From: Helichrysum umbraculigerum
Lineage: Eukaryota; Streptophyta; Magnoliopsida; Asterales; Asteraceae
Assembly (NCBI GenBank): GCA_949592205.1
Contig: CATIUR010000001.1
Coordinates: 69,049,559 to 69,113,558, forward strand
Reading direction: 5' to 3'
Length of the DNA: 64,000 bases
Under the pieces are notes generated by a model. It was not told the DNA's origin, searched no databases, and worked only from the letters and a program-made list of their open reading frames with translations. Positions 46,552-59,573 of the stretch are shown piece after piece; the first letter of the stretch is position 1, and each line of letters begins with the position of its first letter. The translations under genes were made by a program, and so were the position numbers.

Positions 46552-48425
46552 TTACCGAGCATGAAGGATGGTGATGGTCTCATCGCAGATGGATCCAATT
46601 CCACCACTAGCTGATGCTGATGTTGATTCTGTACCGTAATTCGATTGTCTAAAGATGAATGCTGGTTGATTAGGAGTAGGAAGGTTAGGTTCACGATTAC
46701 TTAGCATATAGGCTACTTCTGTCATTGTTGGCCGATCATTTGTCGATTCTTGAACACACAATATCCCAACATGGATACATCTTAATATTTCACCAGCATC
46801 AAATGAACCTGATCCCAATAATGTTGTATCGACCACACTCAATGCCTTTTCTTGTTTCCACAACTCCCAAACCTAAAAAAATAATGTGATCAGGTGAAGT
46901 TTGTATGGAGGGTGAAATGATCAAGAAACGGAAACAGAGTTAGATAAGGTTGGTTACTTACATGTCCTATCAAATTAACCGAGTTCTCTTTATAGTAACT
47001 ACTATTTTTTCTTCCACTGATTATCTCCAAAACTATGATTCCAAAGCTAAAAACATCGGATTTTACTGAAAAAAGGCCTGCCATTGCATACTCTGGAGAC
47101 ATATAGCCACTGCAATCATAATGCATCTTTGTTAAATTTAAATGAAAATTAGAATGAGATATTCTAAATTGCTTATCAACTACAAGAGTAACAAGACCAT
47201 ACTATGTTCCAACAACTATACGTGTTCTAGCTTGATCTTGCTCCCCTCCAAAGATTTTTGCAATCCCGAAATCCGAAATTTTGGGGTTTAAATCAGCATC
47301 TAGCAAAACATTGCTTGCTTTTAAATCCCTGTGGATGATCCTGAGCCTAGAATCTTGATGAAGATATAGCAATCCACGAACAATTCCGCAAATGATCTGG
47401 AATCGTTTACTCCAATCTAAAAGTGACCCTTTATCTTGATCTGTGACAACATTCCATTCAACAATTCAGCAATTACATCACACCAAGGAATTAATAGGAT
47501 TTTAAGAAGTTGCAGGGTAGAAAACGAACCAAAGATGAAAGAATCTAAGCCTTTGTTTGGCAAGTATTCATAAATTAACATCTTTTCTTCTTTCTGAAAA
47601 CAATATCCCAAAAGCCTTACTAGATTTCTGTGTTGAAGTTTCGCTATCAGTGTTACTTCATTCTTGAATTCTTGCATCCCTTGACCTGAACTTTGCGATA
47701 ATCTTTTGACAGCAACTTCTTGGCCATTTAGTAACTTACCCTGAAAATTGACACTATTTAAGAAACCTTCTACCTGACCAAATGTCATGATCATAAGTAA
47801 GATTCATTTACCATTATACTACCTTATAAACAGAGCCAAAGCCACCTTCGCCGACCTTGTTTGAAAGTGAAAAATTATCAGTTGCTGCAACAATTTTGTT
47901 CAAATCAAACACATGTAAATCAACACTATCGCCCATATCCTTCTCCATTAATGATCCATCTAAAGATTTTAAGTTCTTTAAGAAACTGACTCCAACGTCA
48001 CGTGCTCTTCTATTGGCTGTATAAAACAACTAAGCATTAGAAACACCAAGAGCACTATTGCGTTCCCATTAATTTTATTGTTAAGAACATAAGTTGAAGC
48101 ATTAAACCATGAAACTGAAAAAAAAAATACCATCAAATTTGTCAATTTCGGATATATATGATGGTTTTGTCACAGTTTATTAAAGCAATTTTAAGATAGA
48201 TTATTTTACAAATTTTAAAATACTGTTTTAGTCTTTTTGGCTGGCGGTGAACCACGCCTAGCTAGTATGATGAACGACCAGTCGATTACGGTTAGTTACA
48301 CATACCTTTCTTCTTCTTTATGTAACAGCAACCAAGGCCACAAAAGAGAGACCCTGCTACGATTAATGGCAATCCCACGACAAGGAATAAACGTGACCTA
48401 TTTGGCTTCTTTGATGAGTTCTTGG
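46552..48425 (-). CDS. S-domain-type receptor-like kinase, transmembrane and kinase exons only
   Basis: Six exons with GT-AG junctions and matching phases: 48425-48306 (transmembrane, LFLVVGLPLIVAGSLFCGLG, then KKKK), 48016-47823, 47740-47530, 47440-47203, 47109-46962 and 46872-46552, ending TGA-type stop after HAR. The kinase has GEGGFG, VAVKRL, HRDLKASN (an RD kinase), DFG and SPEY, so all catalytic residues are present with no stop. The exon layout and FLN/FDLNKIVAAT-style entry match G-type lectin S-receptor-like kinases (SD1 group); a cysteine-rich RLK is the alternative. Such proteins are plasma-membrane Ser/Thr kinases in defence and self-recognition. No ectodomain exon or signal peptide is visible in the next 5 kb, which is transposon-rich, so it is probably 5'-truncated. 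Confidence 0.85.
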
Positions 48426-48763
48426 CTGCACAAAACACAAAATTATGCCAACATCTTAATTTGATTCTTTATAGTATAATGTTATATTTATATAAACTTA
48501 CATTTTCCTTTAAAATTACATATTTACTCTTATAAATTTGACCAAGTCCATGGCTAAGTCCCATTTATTTTATTTACAATCATATAATAATGACATGATG
48601 AAAAAAGACTAGCAATAGCAGCTGGACTATTATTTGATATTTATATGTTGGTTTGAAGAGTATAAAAGCAATGATGGAATCCACATTCTCTTTGTCTCTC
48701 TCCATCCATTACTTCTTTTCTTTACCTATGAAGTTTACATATGGTGTGTAATGGGGTTAAATT
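48426..48763. other. DNA upstream of the kinase exons, no exon found
   Basis: AT-rich. It would be the intron before the transmembrane exon if an ectodomain exon exists. No lectin, PAN or DUF26 coding sequence was seen on either strand. Confidence 0.5.
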
Positions 48764-49914
48764 TTAGGGTTAATAATGGTTTAATCCTTAAACTTTCAAC
48801 TTTTTTTTTTCGTTTTAACCACTCAACTTTTTTTTTAAACATTTTAACACTTTAACTTTATATAACTTGTTAAAAAAATCATTACGACCTGTTATCACAG
48901 GTTAAAACTTTTAAAAGTTGAAAATTTTATTTTTTAAACCAAAATTCGTTTTAATATTTTTGCAAACCACATTTAATATATATAATAATAATAATGTTTT
49001 CACATATCAATAAATATTTTTTAAGACATTGTATATAAAATAGCAACATGCATTCATTATAAATAGTTTTTCATATAACTAGAAATATTATACATGAAAA
49101 CATCAGAAAAATATATAATCTTGAAATATAACTAAAATGATACTACGTATATGATACTACATTATATACAACGTATTATGCTTATAATGATATTTACGTT
49201 TATTGTTTTGATTATAATGTACAGACAATACAAATATTGTGTAAATGGTTAATATACATGTAGTGAATCAAACTTTCATAAATTGTTCAATTTAGAGAAC
49301 AATCTAATATTTTTAGCAGAAATATAACATAACTTTTAAAAACATTCCCAAGTGGAAAATGAACTGATAAGGATTCATCATTTTGAACAATTTTATATTT
49401 AGTTATCCTTGTACACATTTTTATAAACTTTAGTTACCCTTAAACACATTACATATAGTTAAGGTTGATTTAAGTAGACAATTTTTTATCATTTCTTAAA
49501 TTGAACATTTTGTGAAAATTTGATACCCTTGCTTAATATTAAATCTTGTGTAAAAATACGACATTTTGTTAAAAAGTCAAACAATTAGCATGCACATAAT
49601 TGAAAGGGTTTAAATATTGGTTAACTTGTATGTTAAGGTGTTACAACATTAAAAAAGAAGTTGAAGGGTTAAAATGAAAAAAAATTGAAAGTTTGAGGAT
49701 TAAACCATTAATTAAATGAAGTCAATTATTTCCACATTACCTATTCAACCGGTTACCGGTAACCAAAAGGGTATTTTTATACGGTAAAACAAATTAAAGG
49801 GATAAAATTTTTGGTCAAACCTTAAGGTAAGGTGTTAAAACGTTATAAAAAAAGTTGAGTGGTTAAAACAAAAAAAAGTTGAAAGTTTGAGGATTAAACC
49901 ATTATTAATCCTAA
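48764..49914. mobile_element. Element with long terminal inverted repeats (about 1.15 kb)
   Basis: The left end (TTAGGGTTAATAATGGTTTAA, then AAACTTTCAACTT and TTTTAACCACTCAACTT) is the inverted match of the right end, over about 85 bp with small gaps. A second, inner copy of the right end lies at about 49625-49715. There is no transposase frame. It behaves like a non-autonomous DNA element (MITE-like or Mutator-like); the target duplication is unclear. Confidence 0.65.
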
Positions 49915-50195
49915 ATTCTATGAACTCTCATCTCACTATCCACATAAGCAATAAACCTTCTATTTGAAATCATTAAAACATATCTTTTCAAATCTGAATA
50001 ATAAAAATTACCAAATGTAAGTTTGGTATACACAATAAATATCGTGTAAAAATTTGAATACATTTTCAAACACGAATCCCTACATTATAGAAGATTCATG
50101 GATATAATGTCAAATTATCAACTTTTCATTCGTACAACTTACCATCAACCAATTGCTCTTGATTAAAATTTTAGAGTGTTTAAAACAGTTTTCAA

Positions 50196-50249
<54 letters not shown>

Positions 50250-50252
<3 letters not shown>

Positions 50253-51059
50253 GGAGATCATGAGGGAATTACAAAAATGGGGGAAGGAGGGAAGCAATTT
50301 TCAGCCACACATTATGGTCAACGCAAAAGTCAACGCGGTGGCATTTTTGTAAATAACTTGAAATCACCTCCCAGATTTGTTAACATGCATTTCAAAAGCA
50401 TGTTAATCAAAATCAAATTTTCAGCTCGTTAACATGCATTTCAAAAGAATGTTAATCAAAAATCAAAATTTCAGCACGTTAATATTCATTTGGGATGAAT
50501 GTTAACTCATATACATTATTATACACTGATGAATGCTATGTTATCACATTCAATAGTGTGTAATAGCATATATAAGTTAATATTCATCGTAAATAAATGT
50601 TTAATAATATTAAGTTGATATTTTGATTAACATGCTTTCGAGATGAATGTTACGTTCTGGGAATTTTTTGAGTTTGTGAGATTCGATGGGAATGACGAAC
50701 ATAATTGGAATAATTACTTGTTTAAATGTTTTGTATGATGAAATCCGTTTAATTTTATTGTTTTCATTACCAAATCCAAATTTTATCAAAAACTCAAAAG
50801 TTACACCAAAATTCACAATTTTCAATGAATCCGAATTATGACGAATTGAAGATACGTATGATTGCGCTTGATGGATTTGAAAGTTTATAATGTTTTTGAT
50901 TGAAAAATTGTTAAATTACATGCTTTAAATTTGGATTTTAGATAATAAATGGTGAAATGGGTATTGTATATGAATTGTGAAAGGTAAGAGAAAATGAGTA
51001 GTGGAGGTTTGCTTCCCCCCTTCCCTCAAATTTAAAGCTTCCCTCTTGATCCTTCCCCT
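50250..51059 (+). mobile_element. TIR element copy 1, in a (TA)n tract
   Basis: It begins GGGGGAGATCATGAGGGAA after a (TA)n run and ends TTCCCTCTTGATCCTTCCCC, giving inverted ends of about 20 bp. It has no transposase. It is AT-rich inside, with repeated GTTAACATGCATTT-like words. Non-autonomous. Confidence 0.8.
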
Positions 51060-51066
51060 ATATATA

Positions 51067-52074
51067 GGGGAGATCAAGAGGGAAGTAAAAAAATAGAGGA
51101 ATGAGGGAAGCTATTCTCAGCCACACATTCTGGTCAACTCAAAAGTCAACGCGGTGGCATTTTTGTAAATAACTTGAAATCACCTCCCAGCACGTTAACA
51201 TGCATTTCAAAAGCATGTTAATCAAATTACAATTTAATATGCATAAACATTCATTTATCACGAATAATAAGTTATATATGTTATTCATATTAATGAATAT
51301 CATAACTTAACGTTCATTACTGTATAATAATATATATTTGTTAAGATTCATCTTAAAAAATGTTAATATCTTACTTCTTTTTTTTAGTTTTTAAGATTCA
51401 CCGGTGATGAATGTTAGCTTATATGTGTTATTGACAATGATGAACCCTTTAACATTCATTTACAATGCATATTAAATAATACATGGTATTATACACCATG
51501 AAAATTATAACATTCATTTACGATGAATGTAACTCGTATACATTATTATACACTAATGAATGTTATGTTATCACATTTAATAGTGTGTAATAGCATATAT
51601 ACGTTAATATTCATCATAAATAAATGTTTAAAATTATGAAGTTGTAATTTTGATAACATGCTTTTCAGATGAATGTTAACGTTCTGGAAATTTTTTGAGT
51701 TTGTGAAATTCGAATGTAACGACGACCATAATTCGATTAATTACTCGTTTATATGTTTTTTTACAAAGAAATTTGTTTAATTATGTTGTTTTTCATCACC
51801 AAATCAAAATTTTCTCAAAAAATCCAAAAGTTACACCAAATTCATAATTTTGGATAAATCCGAATTATGAAGAATTGAAGATGTGTATGAATGTGTTTGA
51901 TGGATCTGAAGATTTACAATGGTTTTGATTGAAGGAATCATTGAACTACATGCTTTAATTTTGGATTTTAGGCATAAATTGAGAAAATGGGTATTGTAGA
52001 TGATGTGAGAAAATAAGTGGTTGTGATTTACTTCCCTCATTCCCCCAATTTAAGAGCTTCCCTCTTGATCCTTC

Positions 52075-52078
<4 letters not shown>
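51067..52078 (+). mobile_element. TIR element copy 2, head to tail with copy 1
   Basis: It begins GGGGAGATCAAGAGGGAAG seven bases after copy 1 (spacer TATATA) and ends TTCCCTCTTGATCCTTCCCC before a (TA)n run (52079-52134). Its internal sequence parallels copy 1 throughout. Confidence 0.8.

Positions 52079-52134
<56 letters not shown>
52079..52134. repeat. (TA)n tract bordering TIR element copy 2
   Basis: About 28 TA units; similar tracts border copy 1 (about 50200-50249) and copy 3 (about 52393-52411). Confidence 0.95.
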
Positions 52135-52137
<3 letters not shown>

Positions 52138-52414
52138 CATAATACCCGTGCTATGCAGTGGAAATAATACTATATTGTAATTCGTAATTACACTGATATA
52201 TATTACTTTTGATGTTGGATCGACAACAATAGCTTGATTTGTAGAGTTGAAGATCTGGAATACGAAATGTGGGTTAAAAGTGGAAACGTATAAAAAGATA
52301 AGTTACTACAATTTGAAAATTATAAAATTTAGAAATGTTGAGTCTTAGTTCTTAAAAGCTTCTAAAAACAAAACACCAAGATACTTTATAAGTATATATA
52401 TATATATATATACA

Positions 52415-53223
52415 AGGGAAGGATCAAGAGGGAAGCTCCAAATTTGATGGAAGGAGGGAAGCAAACATCAACTACTCATTTTCTAATGTCTTCTATAATT
52501 CATCTACAATACCTATTTCATCAATTTTTAACTAAATCCAAAATTAAAGCATGTAATTCAACGATTTATCAATCAAAAACATTATAAATCTTCAAATCCA
52601 TCAAACATATTCATACAATTCTTCGATCTTCATGATTGGTATTCATTAAAAACTATGAATTTTGGGTGTAACTTTTCAGTTTTTGTGAAAATTTTGATTC
52701 GTTAATAAAAACATCAAAATTAAACGAATTTCATTATACAAAGCTTATAAACCAACAATTAATCAAATTGTGGTCTTCATTCATCATCGAATTTCGTATA
52801 AGATTCATCAGTATATAATAATGTATATAAGTTAATATTCATCGTAAATGTATGTTATAATGTTCATTAATGTATAATATCATATATTAGTTAATATGCA
52901 CTGTAAATGAATGTTATAATGTTCATCTGCATCTAATAACGCAAATAAGTTAATATTCATTACAAATAAATCTTAAAGATTCAAATAAAAATGAGATATG
53001 ATATTAACATTCATCTAAGATGAATCTTAAGTAATACATATTATTATATACCGATGAATGTTATGTTATAACATTAATTAATATATAATAACATATATAA
53101 ATTAATATTCATCATAAATAAATTTTAAGAATATTAAGTTATAATTTTGAATAACATTCATCACAAATGAATGTTAACGTGCTGAAAATTTGATTTTGAT
53201 TAACATGCTTTTGAAATGCATAT
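52415..53223 (-). mobile_element. TIR element copy 3, inverted and truncated
   Basis: It starts GGAAGGATCAAGAGGGAAG after (TA)n and reads as the reverse complement of copies 1 and 2, including the words TAAAGCATGTAATTC and CATGCTTTTGAAATGCAT. It stops about 120 bp before the expected end, at the edge of copia element 2. Confidence 0.75.
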
Positions 53224-53227
53224 TAGT

Positions 53228-53649
53228 GTGTCAGTCAGTTGGTCAGACTCTGTAATGTGTCAACATTGTAAAATCGAGTTTGTAGATGAAAAGTGAGATT
53301 AGTGTTCATAGAAAAAGTATAAGTGTTATCCTGCGACACTTAGCCAGTGTCGCAATTGTGACACTAGCCTAGTGTCGCAATGGTCAGCTAAGGCAAGTGT
53401 CGCAAGGGTCAGATCAGAGTTGTATAAATAAGGCGTTAGGGTTTCAGTTGAAGGGTGACGAAACCTTGAGAGTGCTAGGCGATTCTGAGTGATATTTCAG
53501 TAAAGCATAAACGTTATTATCAATACAAATACGGAAGCATTTGATATATTCGATTGTGTGTTTTTTCAAATGTTCAATCAATTTGTTATACGGATTCCGC
53601 ATGTATAACGCTTGTCGATTCGATTTGATCCTAACCTATAGGACCTACA
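53228..53649 (+). repeat. 5' LTR of copia element 2 (start probably truncated)
   Basis: It ends CTATAGGACCTACA three bases before the primer site TGGTATTAGAGCC (53653-53665), an initiator-Met type. TATAAATA lies at 53423-53430. Five inverted-repeat words (GCGACACT, AGTGTCGC) lie at 53333-53403. The left edge joins the truncated TIR element, so its exact start is unknown. Confidence 0.65.
53333..53430 (+). promoter_or_regulatory. Copia 2 LTR promoter with GCGACACT/AGTGTCGC boxes and TATA
   Basis: GCGACACT at 53333, AGTGTCGC at 53346, GTGACACT at 53358, AGTGTCGC at 53371 and 53396, then TATAAATA at 53423. Facing copies form perfect 8-bp inverted pairs with a 5-bp gap. Confidence 0.55.
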
Positions 53650-53652
53650 AAG

Positions 53653-53665
53653 TGGTATTAGAGCC
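53653..53665 (+). other. Primer binding site of copia element 2
   Basis: TGGTATTAGAGCC differs at one base from the common plant initiator-Met site and sits three bases past the LTR end. Confidence 0.8.
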
Positions 53666-54226
53666 TTTGATTCGTTATTATTGGTTTCAGATCGGATTTG
53701 AACGTGTTTTCGAGTTTAAAACGAAGGTACACGAAGGATTTAATTGTTTGGGTTTGTTTATGTGCATTTGGGGTTATTAAGATCGTTTCTGGAGTGTTTT
53801 TCATCGTTCGTTCGTCGAAATTCGTTTGGGTTTCGAAAGTTTACGAATTTTAGGGTTTTGGAGCTGCTGAAGTCGCGATCTGCGACACTTGCTTGCGACA
53901 CTTGTTGCGACACTTGTCTTTGATTTCAAATCTTCTTGTGCGACACTTGATTGCGACACTAATTCTAGTGTCGCCATTTGGATTGTTTGCGGCACTTTAT
54001 TGATCTTCTGAATTTTACCAAGTCTTTTATTACGACACTTAACCTAGTGTCACCATTCGTACTTGTGCGGTACTACTTTGCGGCAATTGTTTGATTTTGT
54101 GATTTTCTTCTAAGTGCTTTCTTGCGACACTACCTCAGTGTCGCCATTGTTCTGATTGCGACACTTGCCTTAGTGTCGCCATCCAGTACATGCTCGTTTG
54201 TGACTTAGTGAATTCAGTAATTAAAG
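53666..54226 (+). repeat. Copia 2 leader packed with GCGACACT inverted repeats
   Basis: Between primer site and gag, GCGACACT occurs at about 53882, 53895, 53907, 53940, 53953, 54124 and 54158, and AGTGTCGC at about 53967, 54137 and 54172, with one-base variants (53989, 54032, 54045). No gene is seen; the frame on the minus strand at 53801-53995 is built from the repeats. Confidence 0.85.
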
Positions 54227-57200
54227 ATGTCTCTTCAGAACGTAAATGCTTTACTTAAATATAATAATGACATCGGTAGAACCAATAAACCACCTCTGTT
54301 TATGCCAAATACCGATTATGCAAGCTGGAGATCTAGATGCGAGGCTTTTATATCCTTCAATGATCCCGAAATGTGGATCCCGTTAACCGAAAGGTATGAA
54401 AGACCAGTGGCTAACATAACTCATAAGGGAGTTCCACCTCCAAAGCCGATTAAAAGTATGACTACAGAGAAACAGAAAGCGTGGGATATCGAGAGAAAAA
54501 AACATGTTGCAATCACAATGTGTTTACCAAAAGAAGTTCTTAAGATCTTCAAACACCATGAAACCACATATGATCTCTAGAATGCTATAGAGAAGAGTTG
54601 TGGAGGTAACGAGAAGTATAAACAGAGTAAGTTGGAGTTAATAAAGAAACAATTCGATCTGATTGATATACTTCCGAAAGAATCTTTAGAAGGACTCTTC
54701 TCTCGATACTCTTAGCTTGTAAGTGAGTTTACTGATGGAGGAGTGGTCCTCACTGAAATAGAGGTAAATAAGAAGTTGTTAGGTGCCTTGTCAAAGAAGT
54801 GGAACACCAGAGTGATGATGATGGAGGATGATCCAGAACTTGCATCTTTGGCTCTTGATGATTTAATTGGAAGACTACAAGCATACACACTTGACATGCA
54901 GAAGATAGAGACAAAGTCACGAGCTCAAGTTCAAGATCCCGAATTGTATGGTGCTAAATCTATAAATGGTGAATCATATGGTGGAATAGCTTTCCTTTCT
55001 GGAAGCCATTCCGCATCTGGTTCCAAATATGTTGCCCCTGCATATGGAAGTTCTTCTTATACTTCCCATACTTCTCAGTCTGCTCACTCACAGGCTACTG
55101 AGGAATATGCTGCTATCTTCCAAGCATTCCTAAGCTCTTTGAAAATTTCCTTGCAAAGAAGACTGGCACTCTGGAGCTAACTAATTAAGACTTTGACCAG
55201 ATCACTGTTGATGATCTGGAACAAATGGACATCGGATGGAATATGGAAATGCTCACACGGAGAGCCAAGAAGTTTTTGCAGCGAACATGAAGGAAGAATC
55301 TGGAAGAAGATGGCAAATCTAGTTTGGTTTTCAATAAGAGTAGGGTGAAGTGCTACAACTATTAGAACGATGGACATTTCGCCACGGAATGTGAAACGGC
55401 GAAGCATCCTTCATCTGGATTCACCAAGCATTTTGCGCCTAAATCTCCTTACCCCAAGCCTCAAGAGAAAGAAAGCAACAAGACTAGCACATCAACTGCA
55501 TTGGTGTTGGTAAATGAGGAAGCATATGCCAGGAGTGCGCATGGAGAAAAGGAACAACACAACGTGTTCATGGCAAATATACATGAGGTTAATACCGATC
55601 CATTCACTTGTATTTTATGCATAAAATTAACTAGCTCAGTCAAAAGATATCAGGAGGATAATGAAAACTAGCGCTTAAATGTTGACAAATTAACACAGGC
55701 AAATAAAGTTTTGAAAGATAATGAAAAATATTTCGAAAAGAAACGAGAAGCCTACCGTACTGAGATTAAAGATCTAAAATGCAAAATTTATAACCAGGAA
55801 GATGCTATCAATAGTTATCTAACTGAAATAAGCTTGCTAAAGAAAGAACTTGCCGATTCTCAGGCGGAGGCTTTTGATCTTAAAAGGAAAATTTCAAACT
55901 TTTCAACATCCTCCTTAGTTTATGATGAAATCCTGCACTCGCAAATGACGGATACTAAGAGTAAGGCAAGTCTTGGGTATCACTCAGTACCTCCCCTAAA
56001 GGAGTATTCGCCCACTCCAAGAAACTCATTTTATAGAAACTCATTTAAAAAACCAGTTTTCAGGCGTAGCTCACCATCTCCCAAACTGGTCGGGAAATCT
56101 GATGATGTTGTGCAACATAAACAGCCAAATCAAATGCAATAAACAATCATCCGAACCTAAACAGGGTTGGAAAGCAAAAAATGAGAAGGCTGATACCTCT
56201 TCATCCAACAACAACAATCAGTAGGTCCTACTGATTTATTGAAAAACCGTAAACTTACTGATGTGATTGTTTTGGATGATCTCGGAAGACCCAAGACTGT
56301 TAAGGCTTGCGTCTCCAATGATAACTAACTATTTTAGTTTTTTGTGCTGCAGTAGTCAGGTGATGTAAATGATAGTATCTGGTACGTGGATAGTGGCTGC
56401 TCGCGGCACATGACGGGTAATATATCCCTATTGAAGTAAAACCAATAATGGGGGATATGTTGCCTTTGTTGGTGATAAAGGTGGTGTTATTACAGGTCAA
56501 GGAACACTTACCAATGGGCAAGTGAGCTTTATGAAGGTGAATTACGTAGAACAACTTCAGCACAATCTGCTTAGTGTGTCACAAGTTTGCGATAAGAAGT
56601 TCACCACGGCGTTTACAGATGTAGAGTCTTTGATTCTGAAGCAGGGATTTGTTATCCCTGAAGAGTGGGTGTTGATGAGAGCTCCAAGAAAGAAAGATAC
56701 ATATATCATGGATATGCGAACGGTTGAGACAACTAAGGAATACACTGTTTGCTGTCCAAGGCTTCAGAGAAGGATTCATTATTATGGCACAGGCGAATGG
56801 GACATATTCACTTCCGAAAAATAAATTATTTGGTGAAAAATATTCTTGTGCTTGGTGTTGCAAAATAGACATTCTCTATGAATGATCATTGTGTTTCCTG
56901 CCAAAAAGGGAAATAGCATAAGAAGTCCCATAAGCAAAAGATGGTGAATTCTATTGAGACCCCCTTAGAGTTGTTGCACATGGACTTATTTGGACCGATT
57001 ATTAAGCAAAGTATAGGTGGTAAGTCCTACTATCTAGTAGTGACTGATGACTATTCAAAGATTCTCTTGGGTATATTTTCTTGTTACTAAGGATGAGACA
57101 CCAGAAATTCTAACATACTTGTTTACGAAGCTGGCAAATTGGTGCAACTTGAAGATCAAGAAACGGAGAAGCGATAATGGTACTGAGTTCAAGAATCACA

Positions 57201-58949
57201 TGTTGGAGATATTCTGTCTACAAAAGGGTATTTATCATCGGTTCAGTGCTACAAGAACTCCTCAACAAAATAGAGTTGTTGAACGGAAAAACGGAACTCT
57301 CATTGAAGCTGCTCGAACTATGCTTTCCGATTCGAAACTGCCAATCACATTTTGGGCGTAGGCAGTCAACACAGCTTGCTACGTTCTGCACAGAGTACTA
57401 ATGGTTAAGAAGCACAACAAAACTAGTTATGAGCTGCTTTGTAACCGAAAACCAAATCTTCAGTTTCTGGAACCTTTCGGGTGCCCTTGCTATATTATGT
57501 ATACCAAAGATAGAGTGCCTAAATTTTTTGAAAAGTCTAGCGATGGATTCTTTCTAGGGTATTCAGTTAACTCTCCGAACAAATGAGTTTTCAATAAAAT
57601 GACATGAAGAGTAGAGGAGCATTTTGAAGTGTAGTGTTTTCGTCATACTGATGCTCCCATAGGCAAAGGACCCGACTGGTTATCTCAATATGATGATCTG
57701 TTTGATTCCTTCAATATTCCTTATGATGATGTTGAAGTGGTGGTTACTTTACTGCATGGAATTGATATATCTTTGGATGTACCAACTTCCACTTCTACAA
57801 CCATACCACCTCCAAATACAGATTCTCTTTCACCTTCTGGAACAGCACCTACAACATCTGTATAACCTGTTGATCCAGAAATGCCTGATTTGTCTGATGG
57901 TGAGGAGGAAGAAGCTAAGAGTCCAGATTCCTTATCGTTAACTGAAACAAGTATTCTACTGGACAAGAAGGATGATATATAAAATGGGGGAGATCAGAAT
58001 AATTTGGAATTGGTTATTGTGCCTGATGCGATTCCAAAGCAAAGGGTGCATGTTAATCACCCAGTTGAAAACATCATTAGTGATTTAAATGATGTTGTTC
58101 GAACTAGATATCAGCTGAATGTATATACATCTGAAATGAAATAATTTTGTGTAGCTTAGATAGAATCATCTTTTCTATCTCAAATTGAACCAAAGAATGT
58201 GAAGGAAGCATTGCAAGATTCTCATTGGGTCGACGCTATGCAAGAGCAACTTCAACAATTCAAGAAGCTGCAAGTGTGGGAATTGGTTAAGGTACCAAAG
58301 TGTGTTCATCCTATTGGCACTCGTTGGGTCTTTCGAGTAAAGAAAGATGATCGTGGTGTGATTGTGAAGAATAAAGCAAGACTTGTGGTACAAGGGTTTA
58401 CATAGATAGAGGGGTTAGACTATGAAGAAGATTTTGAGCCATTTGCACGTTTGGAATCTATAAGAATACTTCATGCTTACATCTCGTACCAGAAATTCAG
58501 GGTGTATGAACTGGACGTGAAAAGCGCATTTTTGTATGGAAAGGTAAATGAAGAGGTTTATGTCCGTCAGCCTCCTGGATTTGAAGACACTATTCATCCA
58601 GACTATGTCTACAAGTTAGACAAGGCATTGTATGGTCTTCATCAAGCTCCAAGGGCATGGTACGAGATATCATTGCAGCATTTGTTACAAAATGGATTTA
58701 CTCTGGGGCAGATCGACAGTACACTCTTCATCAAATGGTCAGCAAAGGATTTGCTTCTGTTATAGGTGTATGTGGATGACATCATTTCGGGTCTACAAAT
58801 GAGAAGTTGTGCAAAGAGTTCGAAAAGATCATGAAGTCCAAGTTTGAGATGAGAGCCATGGGAGAAGTTTCATGCTTCTTAGGTTTGTAGGTGGAGCAAT
58901 CCGACAATGGAATTTTTATTCATCAGTCAAAGTATGTCAATGACATTTT

Positions 58950-59573
58950 TGTTGGAATAGTGTCCAATATCATAACTAATTGATAAGACTATCATTAAAA
59001 GTAAAGTCCTTTTTGGGTTTCCCTCAATGAACAGTCAAGAGAAAGATTAAGGGATAATATTAATTGGTATTAATATTATATTAGTTGATTTATTAATTTG
59101 TTAATTAATTAGAAATCAAAAGTAAATAAATAGACGGAAGATTCTGGAAGTCAGATTACAACCGCTGGTTAGAAGGTCCAGCCGGCGGCCGGAAATTAGG
59201 GTTTTGAGGTGGTGGAGTACGCGGGTCTGAATCCGTGTACTTGGGAAGAAAGTTAACCCAACCGCTGGCTGAAAGGTCCAACCGGCGGCTGGAAGTCGAA
59301 TCTGCAAAACCGTGGGGTTTTCTCTCCTAGTATAAATAGGGGTCAAGCCTATACCTTAACACATAGGAATTTCATATGAATTTTCTAAGGGTTTTGAAAA
59401 TTCTTCTTTCTCTGGGGTTTTTGGGTGTGAAGCATTAGAGGTATTCTACTCTGGGTACTTGCCTCCAAGTAACGAAGCTCTGCTAGTTGGTCTGCACATG
59501 AGAAAGTGGTTTTCTCCAAGGTTAGTGTATTTCCTTATTTATCCAATTTGTTTATTGCACTATTTATTAAAGT
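58950..59573 (+). repeat. LTR-D copy 1, truncated by tandem duplication
   Basis: It begins TGTTGGAATAGTGTCC inside copia 2 pol (after GACATTTT). It carries inverted boxes built on ACCGCTGGTT and CCGGCGGC at 59158-59295 and TATAAATA at 59331-59338. It stops at AAAGTTA, where the second RT copy starts. Confidence 0.8.

Noticed and set aside
53801..53995. 64-codon minus-strand frame in the copia 2 leader
   Set aside because: Its content is derived from the octamer repeats; no other support.
53666..54226. CRISPR-like or iteron-like array of GCGACACT words
   Set aside because: Spacing is irregular, and the position between a primer site and gag shows that it belongs to a retrotransposon leader.
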